Part shown: positions 15,747-30,742 of the stretch, piece by piece
Numbering within the stretch: position 1 is the stretch's first letter
How the letters are laid out: each line of letters starts with the position of its first letter
Assembly: GCA_020086605.1 (NCBI GenBank)
Contig: JACBWW010000017.1
Span: forward strand, 15,657,257-15,721,256
Length of the DNA: 64,000 nucleotides
From: Lanius collurio
Taxonomy: Eukaryota; Chordata; Aves; Passeriformes; Laniidae
Direction: 5' to 3'
The notes under the pieces: generated by a model
What the model saw: only the letters and a program-made list of their open reading frames with translations
Database searches by the model: none
What the model was told of the DNA's origin: nothing
Made by a program: the position numbers and the translations under genes

Positions 15747-18700
15747 TAATTAAACAAAAGGATAACAGCAACTCCAGATCCCTCAGACAATCCATGAAAG
15801 TTAAATACCTTAATGAGCTTTCAAGATCAGTGTAAAATGAACCAATCTCTCATGCTATTTTATATTTTCCCAGCCTTCTGGGAAAAATGAATTAAAGAAA
15901 AATTATACATATTTTTTCGCTTTGCTTTTGCTTGACTAGATTGAATGTCTAACCCATTTCTTCTTTTGGCCTGAAAAGTGGGCTATCTCAAAGCTAAACC
16001 CCAGAAGGCATGAGCATAACAGTGTTTCTTAATTGCATAACCTTACAAGGTCTTCCAGTGAGTCTGTGCATGAGGGTAAAAAGAAAAGCTACCCACAATT
16101 CTTCTCCTCTTCTCTGTACTTCTGTGTTATCTTATGTAGATATTTAAAGGCCAGAAAATTAGTTTTTCACCATTATTTTTCCTGCTGCTTTGTTAATACT
16201 TAAAGCAAGCATTATCTGGAAAATTTGAGAACGTGCAATGTATGACATTGAGTAAATGTCAGTAAGTTTTCCAGCTTGCTCTAGCTTCCCTGCTAGTTAC
16301 CCTCTCTGTGAAAAGTATGTGATCCCATGGAATATAACCCATTCTGATTAATATCCTATTCAGCTCAATGAAGGAATTTAGGGGATAATGTACAATGAAG
16401 ATGTTTTTCTTTTGACATGCCACAAGACATGCCTTGTCGGGAGACAGTTGGATACCACTAGGTAGAACATGGAAGCAAGAGGACTTTTAAATAAAGACAG
16501 TGATGGGCAGCAACGAACTTGCAAATATAATTGTAACTGAAATGTCTGTTCACATACTTTAAATGACACTAAATTGCAATGCTCTTATGTTCTGGAGAAA
16601 GAAACCCAAATGTTATGTAGAATCTTATGACTTGTGCCTGTTCCTCTCTGATCATTAGCATACTTCCTTAGAGAAAATTCTTGGAAACATTATCTACTTG
16701 GTGCAACACCACCATGTGATAGCTCCCAAGGGCCTCTCAGCTTCAGCCAAAGACCAACACAGTTCCTAGACAGGCTGGAACCAGATCAAAGAGCTTGATG
16801 GGAGGATTGTCTCAGCTGGGACAAATATCATAGCAGCTGTGTCATTCTAGTATCTTCGGTGCTGCTGAATCCTTGGAAGAGGCTTGAATAGAGCTGTTAG
16901 AGGGAAATCTAATTTTGCAGTCTAGTTCTGGTATTTTGCAGTCTATTTCTATTATTTACTGGTTGGGTAAAACATCTTCATGCCTGAACAGCTCTTGTCA
17001 TCAATAAAAAAGTTTGGATGGTACTGATGGTTTTTGGATGGTCTTTTAATGTTTGAAGATATTTAATATAACAGGATTCATGTTTGAATGCAACTGTTGT
17101 AATATCAATACAGATTTTTTTTTTTTTTTGCTGCTGTCTCCCTCCTCTGATATGGCCACAGAGTCTTATAAAAATAACTGTCATAAGCTTTTCTGCTTGC
17201 TCTGCTTATTCTCCACTTTCTTCCATCTAACTTTTAAAGTTATTCTTTACTTGATAAATCACAGGCAATTTGAATCATATGATACACTGGAATTTCAGAA
17301 AAATGAAAGACTTTCTGGTTATGATGAAGTCATTATTCTCCAATGTTTCAAACAATTCAGTAATGAAAAGGAAAATTGAGTTAGAAAAATCCTAAATGCC
17401 ATCAAACTGGGTTTTCATTCATTCTATAGAAGCTTGAAGCAACAAGGTTGCAGATGACAAAAATAAAATTTTTCAAATTTTAAAAAGCCTGCTGAAAATT
17501 TATTCATAACTGAAATACAGTTTGGTGGATGTCTGGGTTTCTACCGCAACAAATCAATGTTATTTGAAATATAACTTTGGGGGTTTTATGTAGAGACTAA
17601 TTCCACACTCATTGTATAATGCTATTGCATGCTTGTATTAATCCTTCACAAACTACTAAGATAATCCTATGTGTATAATATTCACAATAACATAAAACAA
17701 CGGCACACAGCATGTCAGGGAAGACTGCAGAGGCTAACATGCCACATTAGAGAAGTTTCAGACACCATTAAATTACATTTCATATATATATACATAAAAT
17801 AATAACACTGAAATAGCATGTAATGAAGATGGTTTTTATTCTATCAGGAACGTTTCAGAAGGGAATTTAGCTCTGTGTTCCTTTACTGTCAACATCCTGC
17901 CACAACTACGTGCTGTCTGATGCCTTGTTCTCCCCCACTTTTGTTTGTGCTGGACACAGAGTTCAGAGAGGTGAGGCAGCGTGGGTTTGCCTCAAGCAGG
18001 ACTATTCAGCAGTGAATGTACAGCTCAAAACAGTGAGATAGAAGCTGGTAAATGTCCATGTGCAACTTGGGCTTTAGGGGAGGCAAGCTATGTTTAGTGG
18101 TCCAAAAGAGGTTGTTATTCACGTATGTTACTCAGTTAAAGGTTGTGTGAATATTATCCTGTTCTCCAGTTCAACTCTGCATCCCAAGAAGACTCTAAAG
18201 CAGCCACTGTACAGGAAATGCAGCTAGCTCTGCCCCTTTCTGTCATTTCAGCCTGATGCCCAGGACTAGATACACCACTCATCAAATTTTACCACCAATT
18301 TATTTCTCATCTTAGTCAAATTAATGGCAGGCAATACTTTGAATGAGGAACTGCTACCCTGGGTCAAAAGTAAATAAACCCCAAACCACACCTTTTTGAT
18401 CCAGATCAGTTTGATCTCTTGGTGCAGTGGACAAAGAGTAGGCAGCGAAGGCAGCAGGCTGCAGGTGGTGAAGGTGGTGAGGAACACACAACAAGTGGGG
18501 ACAACAATACCCAACCAGATTTGTAACAGACACACTGTATCCTGAAGCTGAAAACAATTTTGGTCTTGTTCAACACTTGTTACCTCACAATCATTTTGGG
18601 CTATGCTCTTCCGTTGTGGAGCTGATCTATGAAAACATCTGGTTTAGAGCAACATGAGCAGAACTAAACAGAGAAAAAGCAAAAATTGAACTGGGGAAAA

Positions 18701-18863
18701 ACCAGAATATATTAGTCTCAGTGTTTAAAATCTGAGAGTTAAATCACATTATCTTTGGTATCATCAGTAATTCCCTTGGGTTTCCTCTCTTTTGCTGCAT
18801 TAGTTTACATTAAAGCAAATTACATTACATGAAAGCACTGTATTGATCTGCAATTCAAAGCCC

Positions 18864-18917
18864 ACAAAAAAAAAAACCAAAAAAAACAAACAAACAAAAA
18901 AAACCAAAACAAAAAAC
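18864..18917. repeat. A-rich CAAA/CCAAAA simple repeat
   Basis: Runs of A interrupted by C or CC, including three CAAA units. No element body identified beside it. Confidence 0.75.
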
Positions 18918-19358
18918 TTCTGCAAACAGGTAGGGAAATGGACCACTTTCCCATCCATAAAGAGAAATATTGTCTATATCAAGTGTTTCTCTATGATCTT
19001 TCAGTTTTTATAAAATTTCAATACTAAAGACCTTCATGGTCTTTACCATCCTGGTCATACATAACTCTGGAATGCATAATGGGAATGGGAAGACCAAAAC
19101 GTCTTTCTCAGTACAGTTAATACAGGAAGATATTCACCCAGATCCAAAAAGATGAAGCTTTCTCTCTAAGCAAGTAACTTAACAAAAGTCCCATAATGAT
19201 GTCGGGAAAATCTGCACTGTCAAACTGGGTAATTACATTACTCTCTTGACAAATTAATTATTTTAATTTAAAAAAAGCTTGCTCTTATCTTCCTATTAGA
19301 ACAGGACTGGTGCTTTATCACAGTTCCAAGTCCAAGGTTTTAAAAAGGGAATAAATTA

Positions 19359-19409
19359 CCAAAAAAAAAAACACCCCAAAAACCCCAAAACAAAAAAAAA
19401 ACCCCAAAA
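19359..19409. repeat. A-rich AAACCCC simple repeat
   Basis: A runs alternate with CCCC blocks (ccccaaaaaccccaaaac). The pattern resembles degenerate CCCCAAAA units. This is most likely simple sequence rather than true telomeric DNA, because the vertebrate TTAGGG unit is absent. Confidence 0.7.
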
Positions 19410-22083
19410 TAGTTTGAACTAAATGATTATTAGTTTCTGTCATGGGACGTATACTAGCTTTAACTTTGAACAAAAAGACTGAAGTAAAAGTAGCATCTTT
19501 ATGGTTTTAAAATAGTGTTTGTGTGTGTGAATAAGCACTCTAAAGGGAAGCGTGAAATAACTTGTCTTATGGACATAAAAAAAAAAAAGGAAAAATCTTT
19601 GGTACCATTTCAAGACATTTTTAAAATGTGTGTGTCCCTTCAAGAACAGGCAGGGGTGAGCCTGTTTTGGAGGTTTAGGAGCACAAGGGAATTGATCCTT
19701 CCATCTGAAGACCTCAAACCTGTGATAACCCATCTTTCCCATCTTTTCCGTTACAGTGAGGAAATAGGCCATGGCTAGGCTGTGGGTGGCATGCAGCAGT
19801 GCTGTTCAGAGTTCAGCTTGTCATAGGCCTAAAAAGCCATCAGTAGGAAGCTGATCTGTGTGCAATCTCTGCAAAGCCCTTCAGTAAATGTAGTTCTGCC
19901 AAGTCTCACGGCTGGTTTTAAACACATATTTAACTGGTTGAAGTGTAGTCATCAGTGGAATGCTGCACATGCTGTGATGGATTGCCTGGGCATTTTATTG
20001 TACACAAGTGCCAGCCCTGCCAGGCAGGTGCCTTATAGCAGCAGGGAGCATGTACTAATAGAAACATCAAACTGGGTTTATGTTTCTGTGCCTCAGTGAA
20101 AGTAGACATGAAAACGCATGGTTCATGTCTTTTAGACATTTACAAAAGACTGGGTCATGTTTCATAAATTCACTATGCATTGGTAAACAATCTGAAAGAA
20201 CCTCTAAATGACTGAGATTGAAAATGTTTTATGTAAGTTTTCTGACCATCACATGATGAGCTAAAATAGGACTATTGGAGGAAGAGGCATAAGAACTAAA
20301 CAGAAAATGTCTTTAGACTAAACTAGACCAAAAATTAATTTCTAAAAAGGGAAGACTTAAGTTACAATGTTGTTCTACGTTATGGAAGACATATGATATA
20401 ATGCACACTTCACACTGATGATAAATTTTGGTCATTTAATCATATGGTAAGTCACAAGCAGCAATAGGATATCTGTGGTAAATGCCATGTAATTGCAGGG
20501 TTCATATACAATGATCCCTGCCTCCTAAGCCAAAGTGCAGGCTACAACATAATTATGTTTAGACTCAGTAAAAGTAATCATCAGATGTGGCTGGATTGTA
20601 TTTGCCAAGAAAAAGCCATTTAGGGTCTGCCCAAAGAAAACATGTTCATTCCATTCAACATTAGGAGCTGCTGAAGCATAACTGTAGCTCCATGACTCAA
20701 TACCCATCCAAAAGATAAAAGTTATATCAGGAAACCTCGAAGTCTAGTCTTAATGTAGAAAGCCTTAGATAGACACTAGCTGTAATGAGGATAAGGCTGT
20801 TTCATCATGCTTTGGTAGAAAATGTCTGTCTGTGGCACAAGACACAATAGCCTGCTCTTCACATCAGATGAGAGCTATAGAAGAGTGGTGATAGTTTTTT
20901 CCATGAGCGTTTTAACCACTTCCTTTTGAATGAATAACAAAATGGAGAGCATGGATTAAACCACCAAGATGCAAGAAGAAAATCTTGCCTCCCATGAAAT
21001 ACCAGAAAACAAAATACAGTCATGTTCACATTCTATTATTTTTTTAAGAAATAAAGTTCCTGAAAGATTAAACTCAGGCAGCATACACAGGCAGGTGCTG
21101 AAACAAAACTGCTTTCAGCTACCACCTGCATTCATAGTTGTTTTCATTGTTTCAGGTCATGAATGGCAGCAGCGAGAAAATGGAGAACCCATGAATTTTT
21201 TTCACTTCATTCAGTTTGAACAAAATAATGCAGGTTCTATTTATTTCCCTTGAGAGAGTGTAGACATATGGCTCATCATCCTTCTGTCTGCTGTCACGGC
21301 TCCATTAGAGAACTGATTATTACTTTTACTCTTGTACAAACTTTACACCCCAGAAGCTGCTACTTTCACAAGTTGCCATCAGTATGGCAACTCACATTCT
21401 ATTTTTGAGGAACATAATTACTTCTTCAGAGTACATGATCTCATTAGGTAAGGTGCATATACTTCTTAATAGAGGGAAAAAACCACATTTTTTTTCACCA
21501 CGGGATTTGATGACCTTTGTCAAGAAATTAAGAAAAAGGCAGAAAGTAAAGGATTTCAAATGTTCACCCTGAGTATACACTTTGAGGCACTAAGACAACA
21601 AAGAAAATTTTCAAAAGTTAACATCAGTACTGTTTATGCTATGACAATCTGCTCACAAAACTGTGGGTCTGTCCTTTCTGATTTGGGGACTCAGTTGCAA
21701 TGGCCAGTCCTCAGTGATGATTACAATGTTTTAAAATTCACCATGGGCAGCAAAACACATAAAAGCAATCATAATTTGTTCTGACCAGAAATATGTTTTG
21801 TAAATGTAAGCAAGGAAGAACCAGCTTCTTATCCTCTGTTACTAATTGTACTATGAGTATATAAAGGGCAAGTCATTGCTAGCAGTAACCAAGATTTTGT
21901 TACTGAGTCCAAGTAAAAGCCCCCTGACGGTTTGATTAATCTGGAAATGTAAAGAAGAGATAGCTAGTACAAAGGGTAGTGAAATCCTTTTAATCATACA
22001 AACATTATACAAGACATTTCAGAAAACCAGGAACCTGGTAAGGGGTCAGACCCAGCTTCATGGGTACACTGCTGACATAGGTC

Positions 22084-22120
22084 AATCACTACAACAGCGA
22101 GTAGGGAAGTTGTAGTGATT
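22084..22120. repeat. Perfect 12-bp inverted repeat (hairpin)
   Basis: AATCACTACAAC at 22084-22095 and GTTGTAGTGATT at 22109-22120 are exact reverse complements around a 13-base loop. The transcript from either strand could fold into this stem. No polymerase III box or microRNA-length stem is visible around it. Confidence 0.7.
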
Positions 22121-25100
22121 CCTGACACTGTTAGAGCACAGCTTTCTGAGCTCAGTGACTGCTGGTGAGGATGCAAATTACCAAAAGCAGCAGAGTTACT
22201 TTGTTGATATTAACAGACCTACTATCATGTGCATCCTGACTTCCTTGTACGGTATCAGACAGAAAGGAGTTTTGAAAAATAGGGTGTCATGCAACTTCCT
22301 ACATCAAGCAAAGTGACGGAAAACTTTGAATGTGATATACACAGGCATACAATATAATAGAATTATATGTTTTATTGATAGAGAAAATAATGCTTGGGAC
22401 ATAGTCTGACCAACAGGACTGATACATTGAGAAAGCCATCAAATCAAACCTGCTCTGATCATCTCTATATCTGTTATTCAGTGATAATACTGGGCCAGGG
22501 AGCTGAGGGATATCCTCTCCTGAACTGTAATGGTAGTTTGGTGCTTGTTGCCTCTTTTGCACTAAGCTATCTGGAGCAGGAGAGGTCAGTTTCCAATTGG
22601 TTAGGAAGGCTTTTTCCTTCTGTCACCTAGAGCACTGCATAAGACACAAGTTCTACACGGATTTTAAAGAACCTATTTCTGTCCCTAATTCCTCTATTCA
22701 CTATCCATCCTTCTCTATTTGGAGATGAACCTCAATTACAGCTTCTTACACTTTTCACAAACTCGGTCACACAGAATAGACAACATCTCAAAAACATCAC
22801 TGATGAGGATTTCTGCCAGTGTCACTGATGTGACATATTGATTCTATCTGTGTGTGCTCAAATAAACAATGCAAGATGTCAACTAAGATGAGCAAAGCTC
22901 TAAACCCAAGAAAACTTGGTACAGGTGTACCATAGGATGAATGTAACAGATCCATGTTGTCACTGCTGTTTTTCCTTCTGCAGCAGGTAAAAGTGGAAAG
23001 CTAAAAGTAAAAACAGGACTGCTCTGGTAGTGCCCAAATCCGAGTAGCAGTCACCAGAGAATGATTGCTAATTGCTTTCTCTAAAGCTTTTTGTTAAAAT
23101 GATGGTTGGTATCGGAAGTGAAAACTTTTCCCTTCCTACCTTTCTGGGGAGACTGCCTTGAAATTTCCATCACAGAACAGGACTGCCTTCCCTTTGTGTA
23201 CAGTACAGATTGCTGGCACCACAATAAAAGCCCAGTCTGTGTTTATAACCTTGAAAGTGATTGTTACCGATCTGTCACTAATGATCTTCATGCCAGTCTT
23301 TCTGCCTCCAAGGCTAAACTCACATTTCACATTTGTGAAATACAACTTCTCAGTTCTTTATCTTGTTTAATAAACCCATCAAGGTTGACTTAAACTCACA
23401 TCCTCATCCAATGTCACATCCAGCCAAAGTGGACCCAACCACTTTACCTGCTTTCACATACCTCTTACCAAGGAACAGAAAACTAAGCCAGCAGTAATAC
23501 CAAAAGAAATGCTTCATCACCCCACCTCACTGAACTGCAGTATAAGCACTTCTGCTGTCCCAAGATAGCTAGCAGGCAGGGTCAGCAGGGAGGGAAATTA
23601 TTTCTTCTCTTGGCTGTGAAGCCTTATGTCAATTCAAAGTCTTCATGAATCCCCAGCCTTACACAACTTGGCATGATCAATGTCACTTTGGAAATCTCTT
23701 GAGCTTTCAATTTCCACTTAAGACTTTCATTGGGCTAATCTACTACCTCTCAACCTTCTAAAACTTTTTGCCTAAACTACATCTAACAAAATTTTTTACT
23801 TCTGCAAGTGTAAAGTAAGAGCAAATCTGATAGATTTCACTTCTTTTTCATCAGTTCTAGGAAGATGACCTAATCACCTCTTCCTGAACTGAAATCACAT
23901 GCCTACATGTCTAAAACAGTTGAAAAACCTTTTCAACAACCACTGAAAGATGCTGCTGAAAACTGGAGAGACATAGGTTTTCTTCTCATCTGCAAGAACC
24001 CAGATTCAGTGAAGAGGCATGAGAAGGAAATCCCATGGTATGAAAATGCTGAACTTGAATGTCTCATATTCAAGGTTATTCAAGATCAATGTGTTCAATA
24101 TTCATGCTCAGCTTCAAAATAAGCTAGTAAAAAAAAATTAAAATATTATTATAACATGATACTTAAAAGCACTCAGCCAGAACTGCTTCTCTATGGCATT
24201 GGTTCTTAAGAGACCATAGCCTCACACTTTCTTTCAACTTTTGAAAACTCCTTAAGCCTTACCAGGTTGAAAACAATGGCTTATAAATTTGTTTTAAATG
24301 AATGCCAAACCATTTTTCAATAGAAAAAAAAGCAGGCATGTTTCTTTAATTCTTATCACTTAACATAAACTATAGGAAGAGTAGAAGGACCAAGTGCCAT
24401 TAAAAATACCTTTTGAAATAAGACTGATGAATTCACAAGATAGAATCACAAAGAGAGGACTCTACTAATCAATTTATGTTAAATATAAAACCAAAATTTT
24501 AATGTAGATTTTAAAATACTCATGAAAATAATTTTTCATAAAATACATGCACATTATTTACAGTGAAACCTACAGAAAATCCATTAATTTTATGACAGTA
24601 TGTAATGCTTCAGTTATTCCACAACAGTTGGAAACACAAACAAATGAAAACCCTAAAGGGCTGAATATTCTACCAGTTGCAGAGATGAATTTTCAAATTT
24701 AGCATATTGTAAGACTATTTAAGGGCCTGTGTCTGCAAAGGCTCAAAGGACTCTTGGTACTTATAGAGTTCAGTCAATACTTAGGGTGCTCACACTGAAA
24801 GAAAGCCCAGTGGTTTTGACATGAAGCCTTGTTTTCCACTTACTCATTTTTTCTAACAAAGAGAATGCCTATCTCTATCTCCTACCAATATAATCATAGC
24901 ACTCAAGAAAAATCTCAGCTACCATTCAGCCATACACGGAATCCAAGTTCAAACTTCAGTTACTTAAGTCACTACCTTAAAAGACAGCACAGATATCTGG
25001 GAGCACCAAGTCAGGATGGATCTTCAGCCCTAGTGAGACATTCACACACGGTCCTCTTGGTGGTCAAACAGGTCTTGCAGCACAAGTGGCTGAATGCCAT

Positions 25101-26713
25101 GGACAGTTTTCCATTTTGCTGAACAGAGTCATAGAAAAACAGAATTCAGCCATACCTAGGGACCTTTCTGCCTCAGGCTTCTTCCAGACTTTTCATCCAA
25201 ACTCAAAAGAAAATTGTATTTACACCTCTGGCAGATGGAAATCATACATTCACTTAAACACAAGAGAGGAACTCCTTGCATGCTTGGCAATAGCTGCTCT
25301 CTCAGCGTGTTTCCAGATTGCAGAGGGGGAAGGGACCAGCTCTGAGGAGGGAATCTTCTTGCAGAGGCTAATAGGCTTTCATCCAAGAAGGCTAAGTTAG
25401 GTGCTCTGAATTACCTTTCTCATTTCATTGACTACATAAATAAATATATGCCTTAATTGGAAGTGAGTTCCATCTCTCTTGCCCTGTTTCCTGTTCCATC
25501 TTTCCTTCCACCTTTAGACAGAGGAAAAATTTCATTGCACAAAGGTTATTGCTTCTTTAAAAATCACAATAACAAAAATAATTTTTTGTCCAGTACATTT
25601 AATTAAGCATTACAATGCTTAGATCATATAGCTACTTTTTAGGTAAAAAAGATATTTTGTAAAAACTTCTTTTCTGTCACATATTTATTATTGCTAGCTA
25701 GACAGCAACTCCATAATGCCACTGATATGTTTCTTATTTCTTAGTATTTATTGAAATGAGCAAGCAGAGAATATATTTAAAAGAATCAATACAGAAAATT
25801 TGTTATAGGTGGCAGGTTATTTTGGGCAGAGGGATGGTGCTACCTCTCTTTCCAGACTAAAGATGACAATTTTTTTTTCCTTATTTCATCTCACTTTCTC
25901 AAGTTGTCTAGTTTTTTTTTTTTTGTACAGATGGCATTAATCGTTCTATATGTAGGTTTTACAGGTTTTTACATTTACTTCTACTACCATTGCTTTGTTT
26001 TCTTCTTCTGGTTCTCCCTTGCAAATTGTTTTAAAACATGGGTGATTTTTGTGTAGATCGGGATGCTGGAAGTCTACACAGAGAGTAAACAGTGGCATGC
26101 CATTTCTACTGAAACATCACCTCTTTGCACATTTTCTCTTCAGTAAAATATATCTTACTTCCAAAGAAGAGATGTCCAGTCAAACATATTTCTGCAGTGA
26201 CAATTTAATTTCAGCTACACTTAAGCTTTTATTTGGGAATGTGACATTGGCATGGTTTTGCACATTTAATTTTTTTATGAGATGTGCACATTGCACTCTG
26301 ACTTGACCTGCAAATTGATAAACTGAGGAAACTCATATACTGTAGAATAAGTACCAGTATCAGCTAGTAGGAGCTCTTGGGTGAAGTCCAAATTGAACTG
26401 CTGTGTGAGGATTTTATTTTTTATAAGTGCAGAGAAAATGTAACTACAACATAACATGAATCATCCAAACTTAGGAAACAACTTTAGAGCTGATGGATGT
26501 GATCTTTAGAAAACTATTTGTCTTGAAAGAGTACACACAAATCCTACTCTGATATGGCTGAGCTTCCATTGAGTTAGTAATGTGAAACATAATTCACAAA
26601 TTGTCCTTTCACATGCTAGGAAGAAAGTCCTAATGAAATCTATTGTAATCAATTTGGATATAACCCAAACACAGTTTTTTCCAGGTCTCTTAACAGTAAT
26701 TAAACATGAAACA

Positions 26714-26825
26714 AGAAAAAAAACCCCAAAACAAACAAACACTTTCCCCCTCCTCGAAAAAACCCTCCAACAAACCTAACCCTCCTTTCAAAAAACACAA
26801 ACAAAACAAAACAAACAACAAAAAG
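26714..26825. repeat. A/C-rich simple repeat
   Basis: A 110-base tract of AAAAC, CAAA and CCCTCC blocks, nearly free of G. It causes the K/T/P-rich false reading frames around it. Confidence 0.75.
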
Positions 26826-29584
26826 AAGCTCAAATTTGATCTGCTGTAACCATTGGAAAATGACATCTTTTGGTCTAAACTAGTGCTTTATTGTCATAAG
26901 ACACGAAAATGTCTAAATTTCATATGGAAAGACAAATTGTTCACGCTGTGTTCTTAAGGAGTCCTTGGCAAAATCTCCACATTCATTGTAAATAGTTAGC
27001 AAAATTCAGCAAAATTGACTACACAAAAAGAACATAGTGCACAATATTTGGCTTAAATAATTTATGCAGTTCTTGGGCACAACTCTTTACTGGATCTATG
27101 CCCTTTAATCTTATGCATAGTCAGTCAAATGTTTTCTGAATGAGCTGCCAAAAGGAAAGTACTCAACTGATTTTTGATACCTTAATAAAAGTTGGCAGGA
27201 TTTACCAAAGTTCTTCCCGCTTTTTCTTCCTTTTACTGTTGATGAAGAAAGGAATTTAAGATACCAATGTTGCAGATTAGGTCCTTTGCAGGGTACTGCT
27301 CACTACTCAGTTGCATATATTGAATATTTCATCTTGACTTTTCGCTGCTGCTGATCTGCTCCTGCTCAGATATAACTTTTCCCTTTACTCTCAGTTCTCA
27401 ATATATCACATTTCAGTCTTTTTTTCCCTTCTTCCTTAATCTGAGAAGTTCTTTCCTGAGGCACTTCCACTGGTCTTTGCAATCAAGTCCTCTCTGCTTT
27501 CTCTAGCCTGCATGTTTTCAGTATTTCCCGTTGTTTCCCATGAAAAAGGATGTTTTCCAGGTTAGAATTGTATCTTCTTCTGCAGCTGACTCTCTGCAGG
27601 AATTTTTAATTTCTAATATTTTTTCTGAATTTCACTGCTTAATTTTAACTATTTATTTCTAACTGAGGGAATTTTTGTGAAAAGATTAGGGTAAGGGATT
27701 CTATACTTAAGAGAGCAACTCCTGATTTTAACAATTATCTGTGTTATGCAGTCTGCATGCTTCACAAAATTTTTGGCAGTATCATAAAAACCACATAATA
27801 AGTGGGGGTTTAATTTTTTAAAAAATATTTTTCTACAACATTCAATGACTATTTCTCCTCTTGTATCAAGACTGTTACTAAAGGTAACAAGCAGTAACAG
27901 CACATGACTACTAGCTCATGTAAGCTACTTTAGCTGTGGCCTCAAACACATATCAAATTATTGTGACTTTTTCTGTCCTGCTAAGTCCTCTGCTGATGAA
28001 ATATTCCATCTCACCTATTTTGATGCTGCACTTCAACAAAGACTGAAATTTTATTTATTAGCACACTTACAGTCCTTGGTACCAGAGATCTCAGAACCTT
28101 ACAGGGTTGAGATAAACTACTTTCAGCAAGGGTAATTCTCTTAACCCTCTTTCTCAAAGTGAAGGTTTGTTGGATATATATTGAAATATATTCCTATAGC
28201 TCATCAGACTCTTTTGGTTTCTCATCAACCAACTGAGTCTCTTTATTGGAGTGAATTCTCATACCAAGAGCAAAGTGAAAATGCCCTGTAGCTCTACAAT
28301 GTTCTGCTATGAAGCTTTACTTCAGACAGTGACTGTGACTCCTGAAACAGAAGATAAATGTGCAGAAAAATTGTGGTGGTTGCTAAGATATTTATTATTA
28401 AGCTACATAAGAGACCTCCCTGTGATGTTACCATTTGATTTTCCAGGGAAGAGAGCTGATGGGATGCTAAGAATTCCTACTATCCCATTGAGGCACTACC
28501 TGTTTATCCTGTTACAATGAGTCTCATGGAAAGTTCTCTGGGTCTACAGACTACTTTTTGCTGTGTCAAGCCTTGCTTTCATTACATAACTAAGGAGAAT
28601 TTGGTTCCAGGTAACCTATTCCTGATGCTAGCTCCATACTCTTTTCTTTCTTCTTTTTTTTTTTTTCCCCACTTAACATTAGTGACACCTAATAAAGCCT
28701 CTATTACATATAAAATAATGGAAATAATGCCTCTTCCCTGTTGGCTGGATCTCAGATGAGGAATACCTTTCCAAATACAGTCAAACTGAGTCAAACCAGA
28801 CTGTGTTGAGAAAATTCTCTATTAAAAAGATAATTTTTTTTGATAAAGACACTGTCAATCAATATCATTTGAAAAAATTACAAAAACTCACTGACTAAAA
28901 CTTTTTACAAGCAAAATGCAAAATTTTCTTTTCTTCTGCAAGAAAAAAAGATAATTCTCCTAAACTCTTGGAGCTTTTTAAATCACTGGGTTTTAAATTT
29001 TAGTCTTTCTAATTGCAGTGTCACAAGAGAAGGTAACATATACAAAATCTGTGGAATGAGAGCCACTGAAATATATGCCTAGATATACTACAGTATTCCA
29101 CTGTCAGTTGGTTTTTGCTCTTTGTTTTCAAAAAATTTAGCTGATCAGCTGAAATTCAGGTGAATTTACTACCTTTGCTCATAGCAAGGAAACACCAAGT
29201 GTTGAAGCAAAGCTTTGTGAGATCCCTCCCATCACAGCTGGATGCAGCCATGTGTGTTTCCATCAATTTCTAAAACCACAGGAGTCTGCAGCTAGACTTT
29301 TAGCATTCCATTTACAATGAAATTTTGTCTTATTCATCAATTTTCATTGCTGATCCAAAGTCATAGTTAGTATAAATCATGAAGTAATTGATTTTGTCCC
29401 CTTTAGACTCTTCTGAACAAAAGCAGAAGACCATGCCATTAAATTAATACAGTTTGGCAAGCTATGATTTTAAGGTTACATGTTACCAAACCAGACACAC
29501 AGAACTCTGGCATTTATGAGGTATTCAGTAATCTGACTATTGGTTGGAGCTCAGACTTCAGGTTTGTTTTCACATTGTTTTTGA

Positions 29585-30186
29585 GAGTCCATACTTGGGG
29601 TGATCAGCTGGAAAGCCTTGCAGAAAATGACACGGTGACTCTGGTGAACAGCAAGCTGAATGAGTTAGTAGTGGTGGGACACATCCAGAGAGCTGTGTCC
29701 AGCCCTGGACTCCCCAGTACAACAGAAGTATGGAATTACTGGTGAGAGTTCAGTGAGGGACCCTCCAGCTGTTCAGTGAGGACATTCCAGCAAAGATGAT
29801 AAAGGGGGATAGCCTTTAAGCTAGGGGTTTAGCCTAGACCACACAAGTCTTGGGGTGGATTTCATCAAGGTATACCTGAAGGGAAGGTGCAAAAAAAAAT
29901 GGAGCCAGGCTCTTCTCATTGGTGCCCAGTGACAGGACAAGAGGCAGTGGGCACAAACTGAAACACACAAGGTGTGGTCTGTCTGATCATCAGAAAGAAA
30001 TATTTTGCTGTGAGGGTGACTTTGCATTGGTTGCCCAGAGATGCTGTGGATCATTCTTCCGTGAAGATATTAAAAAAACTCTGAGATCACCATTGTAGGC
30101 AACTGGCTGCACATGGCCATGCCTGAGTAAGGGGTTGGACTCAACCTCTAGAGGCCATTCCAACATCAATGTCACTATTCTGTGAT
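29585..30186 (+). mobile_element. CR1 LINE copy, 5'-truncated with internal deletion
   Basis: Plus-strand CR1 3' part. Recognisable CR1 landmarks in order: ACxxTGACTCTGGTGAACA-like segment, CTGTGTCCAGCCCTGGACTC, ATGATAAAGGG, TACCTGAAGGGAAGGTG, GTGCCCAGTGACAGGACAAG, GGGCACAAACTGAAACACA, TGTGAGGGTGAC, GGTTGCCCAGAGATGCTGTG, GGGGTTGGACT, and the ATTCTGTGATAC end. The part between about 29680 and 29700 is shorter than the family consensus I remember, so an internal deletion is likely. The copy encodes only a broken end of the reverse-transcriptase ORF and is inactive. It lies antisense to PLXDC2. Confidence 0.85.
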
Positions 30187-30742
30187 ACATTTAAGTGTAA
30201 AAATTATCTTCTCTAAAACTGACTATACACAAATTCTTTCAAGGCTATTATATGTATATTTTGTTACATATCCATTAATTTCCAGACTAGTAAGAAAAAA
30301 GCTTTTCCTGCCTCAAAAAACATAAATGAGCATTTCAAGAATTCTGTTTCAAACCTCTGCAGTGTAATGAGATCAAACTGATATAGTAGGAAACAGAATA
30401 TTTAATGAAGATCAAAGTCATTAAAACACTGGCAGACTTGCTAAACTAGTCCAGTCATGGTGCTTCATATTTACTGCCTGGCTATTGAAGTTGTTATCAC
30501 CTGCCCCACAGGGCAAAACAATTTCAATCTTAAATTGTACTGTTGGAGAAGCTATAGTTATAGAATAGGGCAGTCTTACAGGAATTAGAGTCATCCTTGA
30601 AAAAAATTAAGCAACTGGCTGAATTACACAAAATATCTGCAATTTGCTGATAATTGTACTGTTTTTGTACTGCTTCAAACTTTACCTCGAGCTGAAGCAG
30701 CATTTAGATCACACTACAACTCTTGTATTGATTTTCTGCTGT

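Noticed and set aside
28251..28520. 89-codon plus-strand frame
   Set aside because: Read for domains and splice context; hydrophobic stretches only, no recognisable family.
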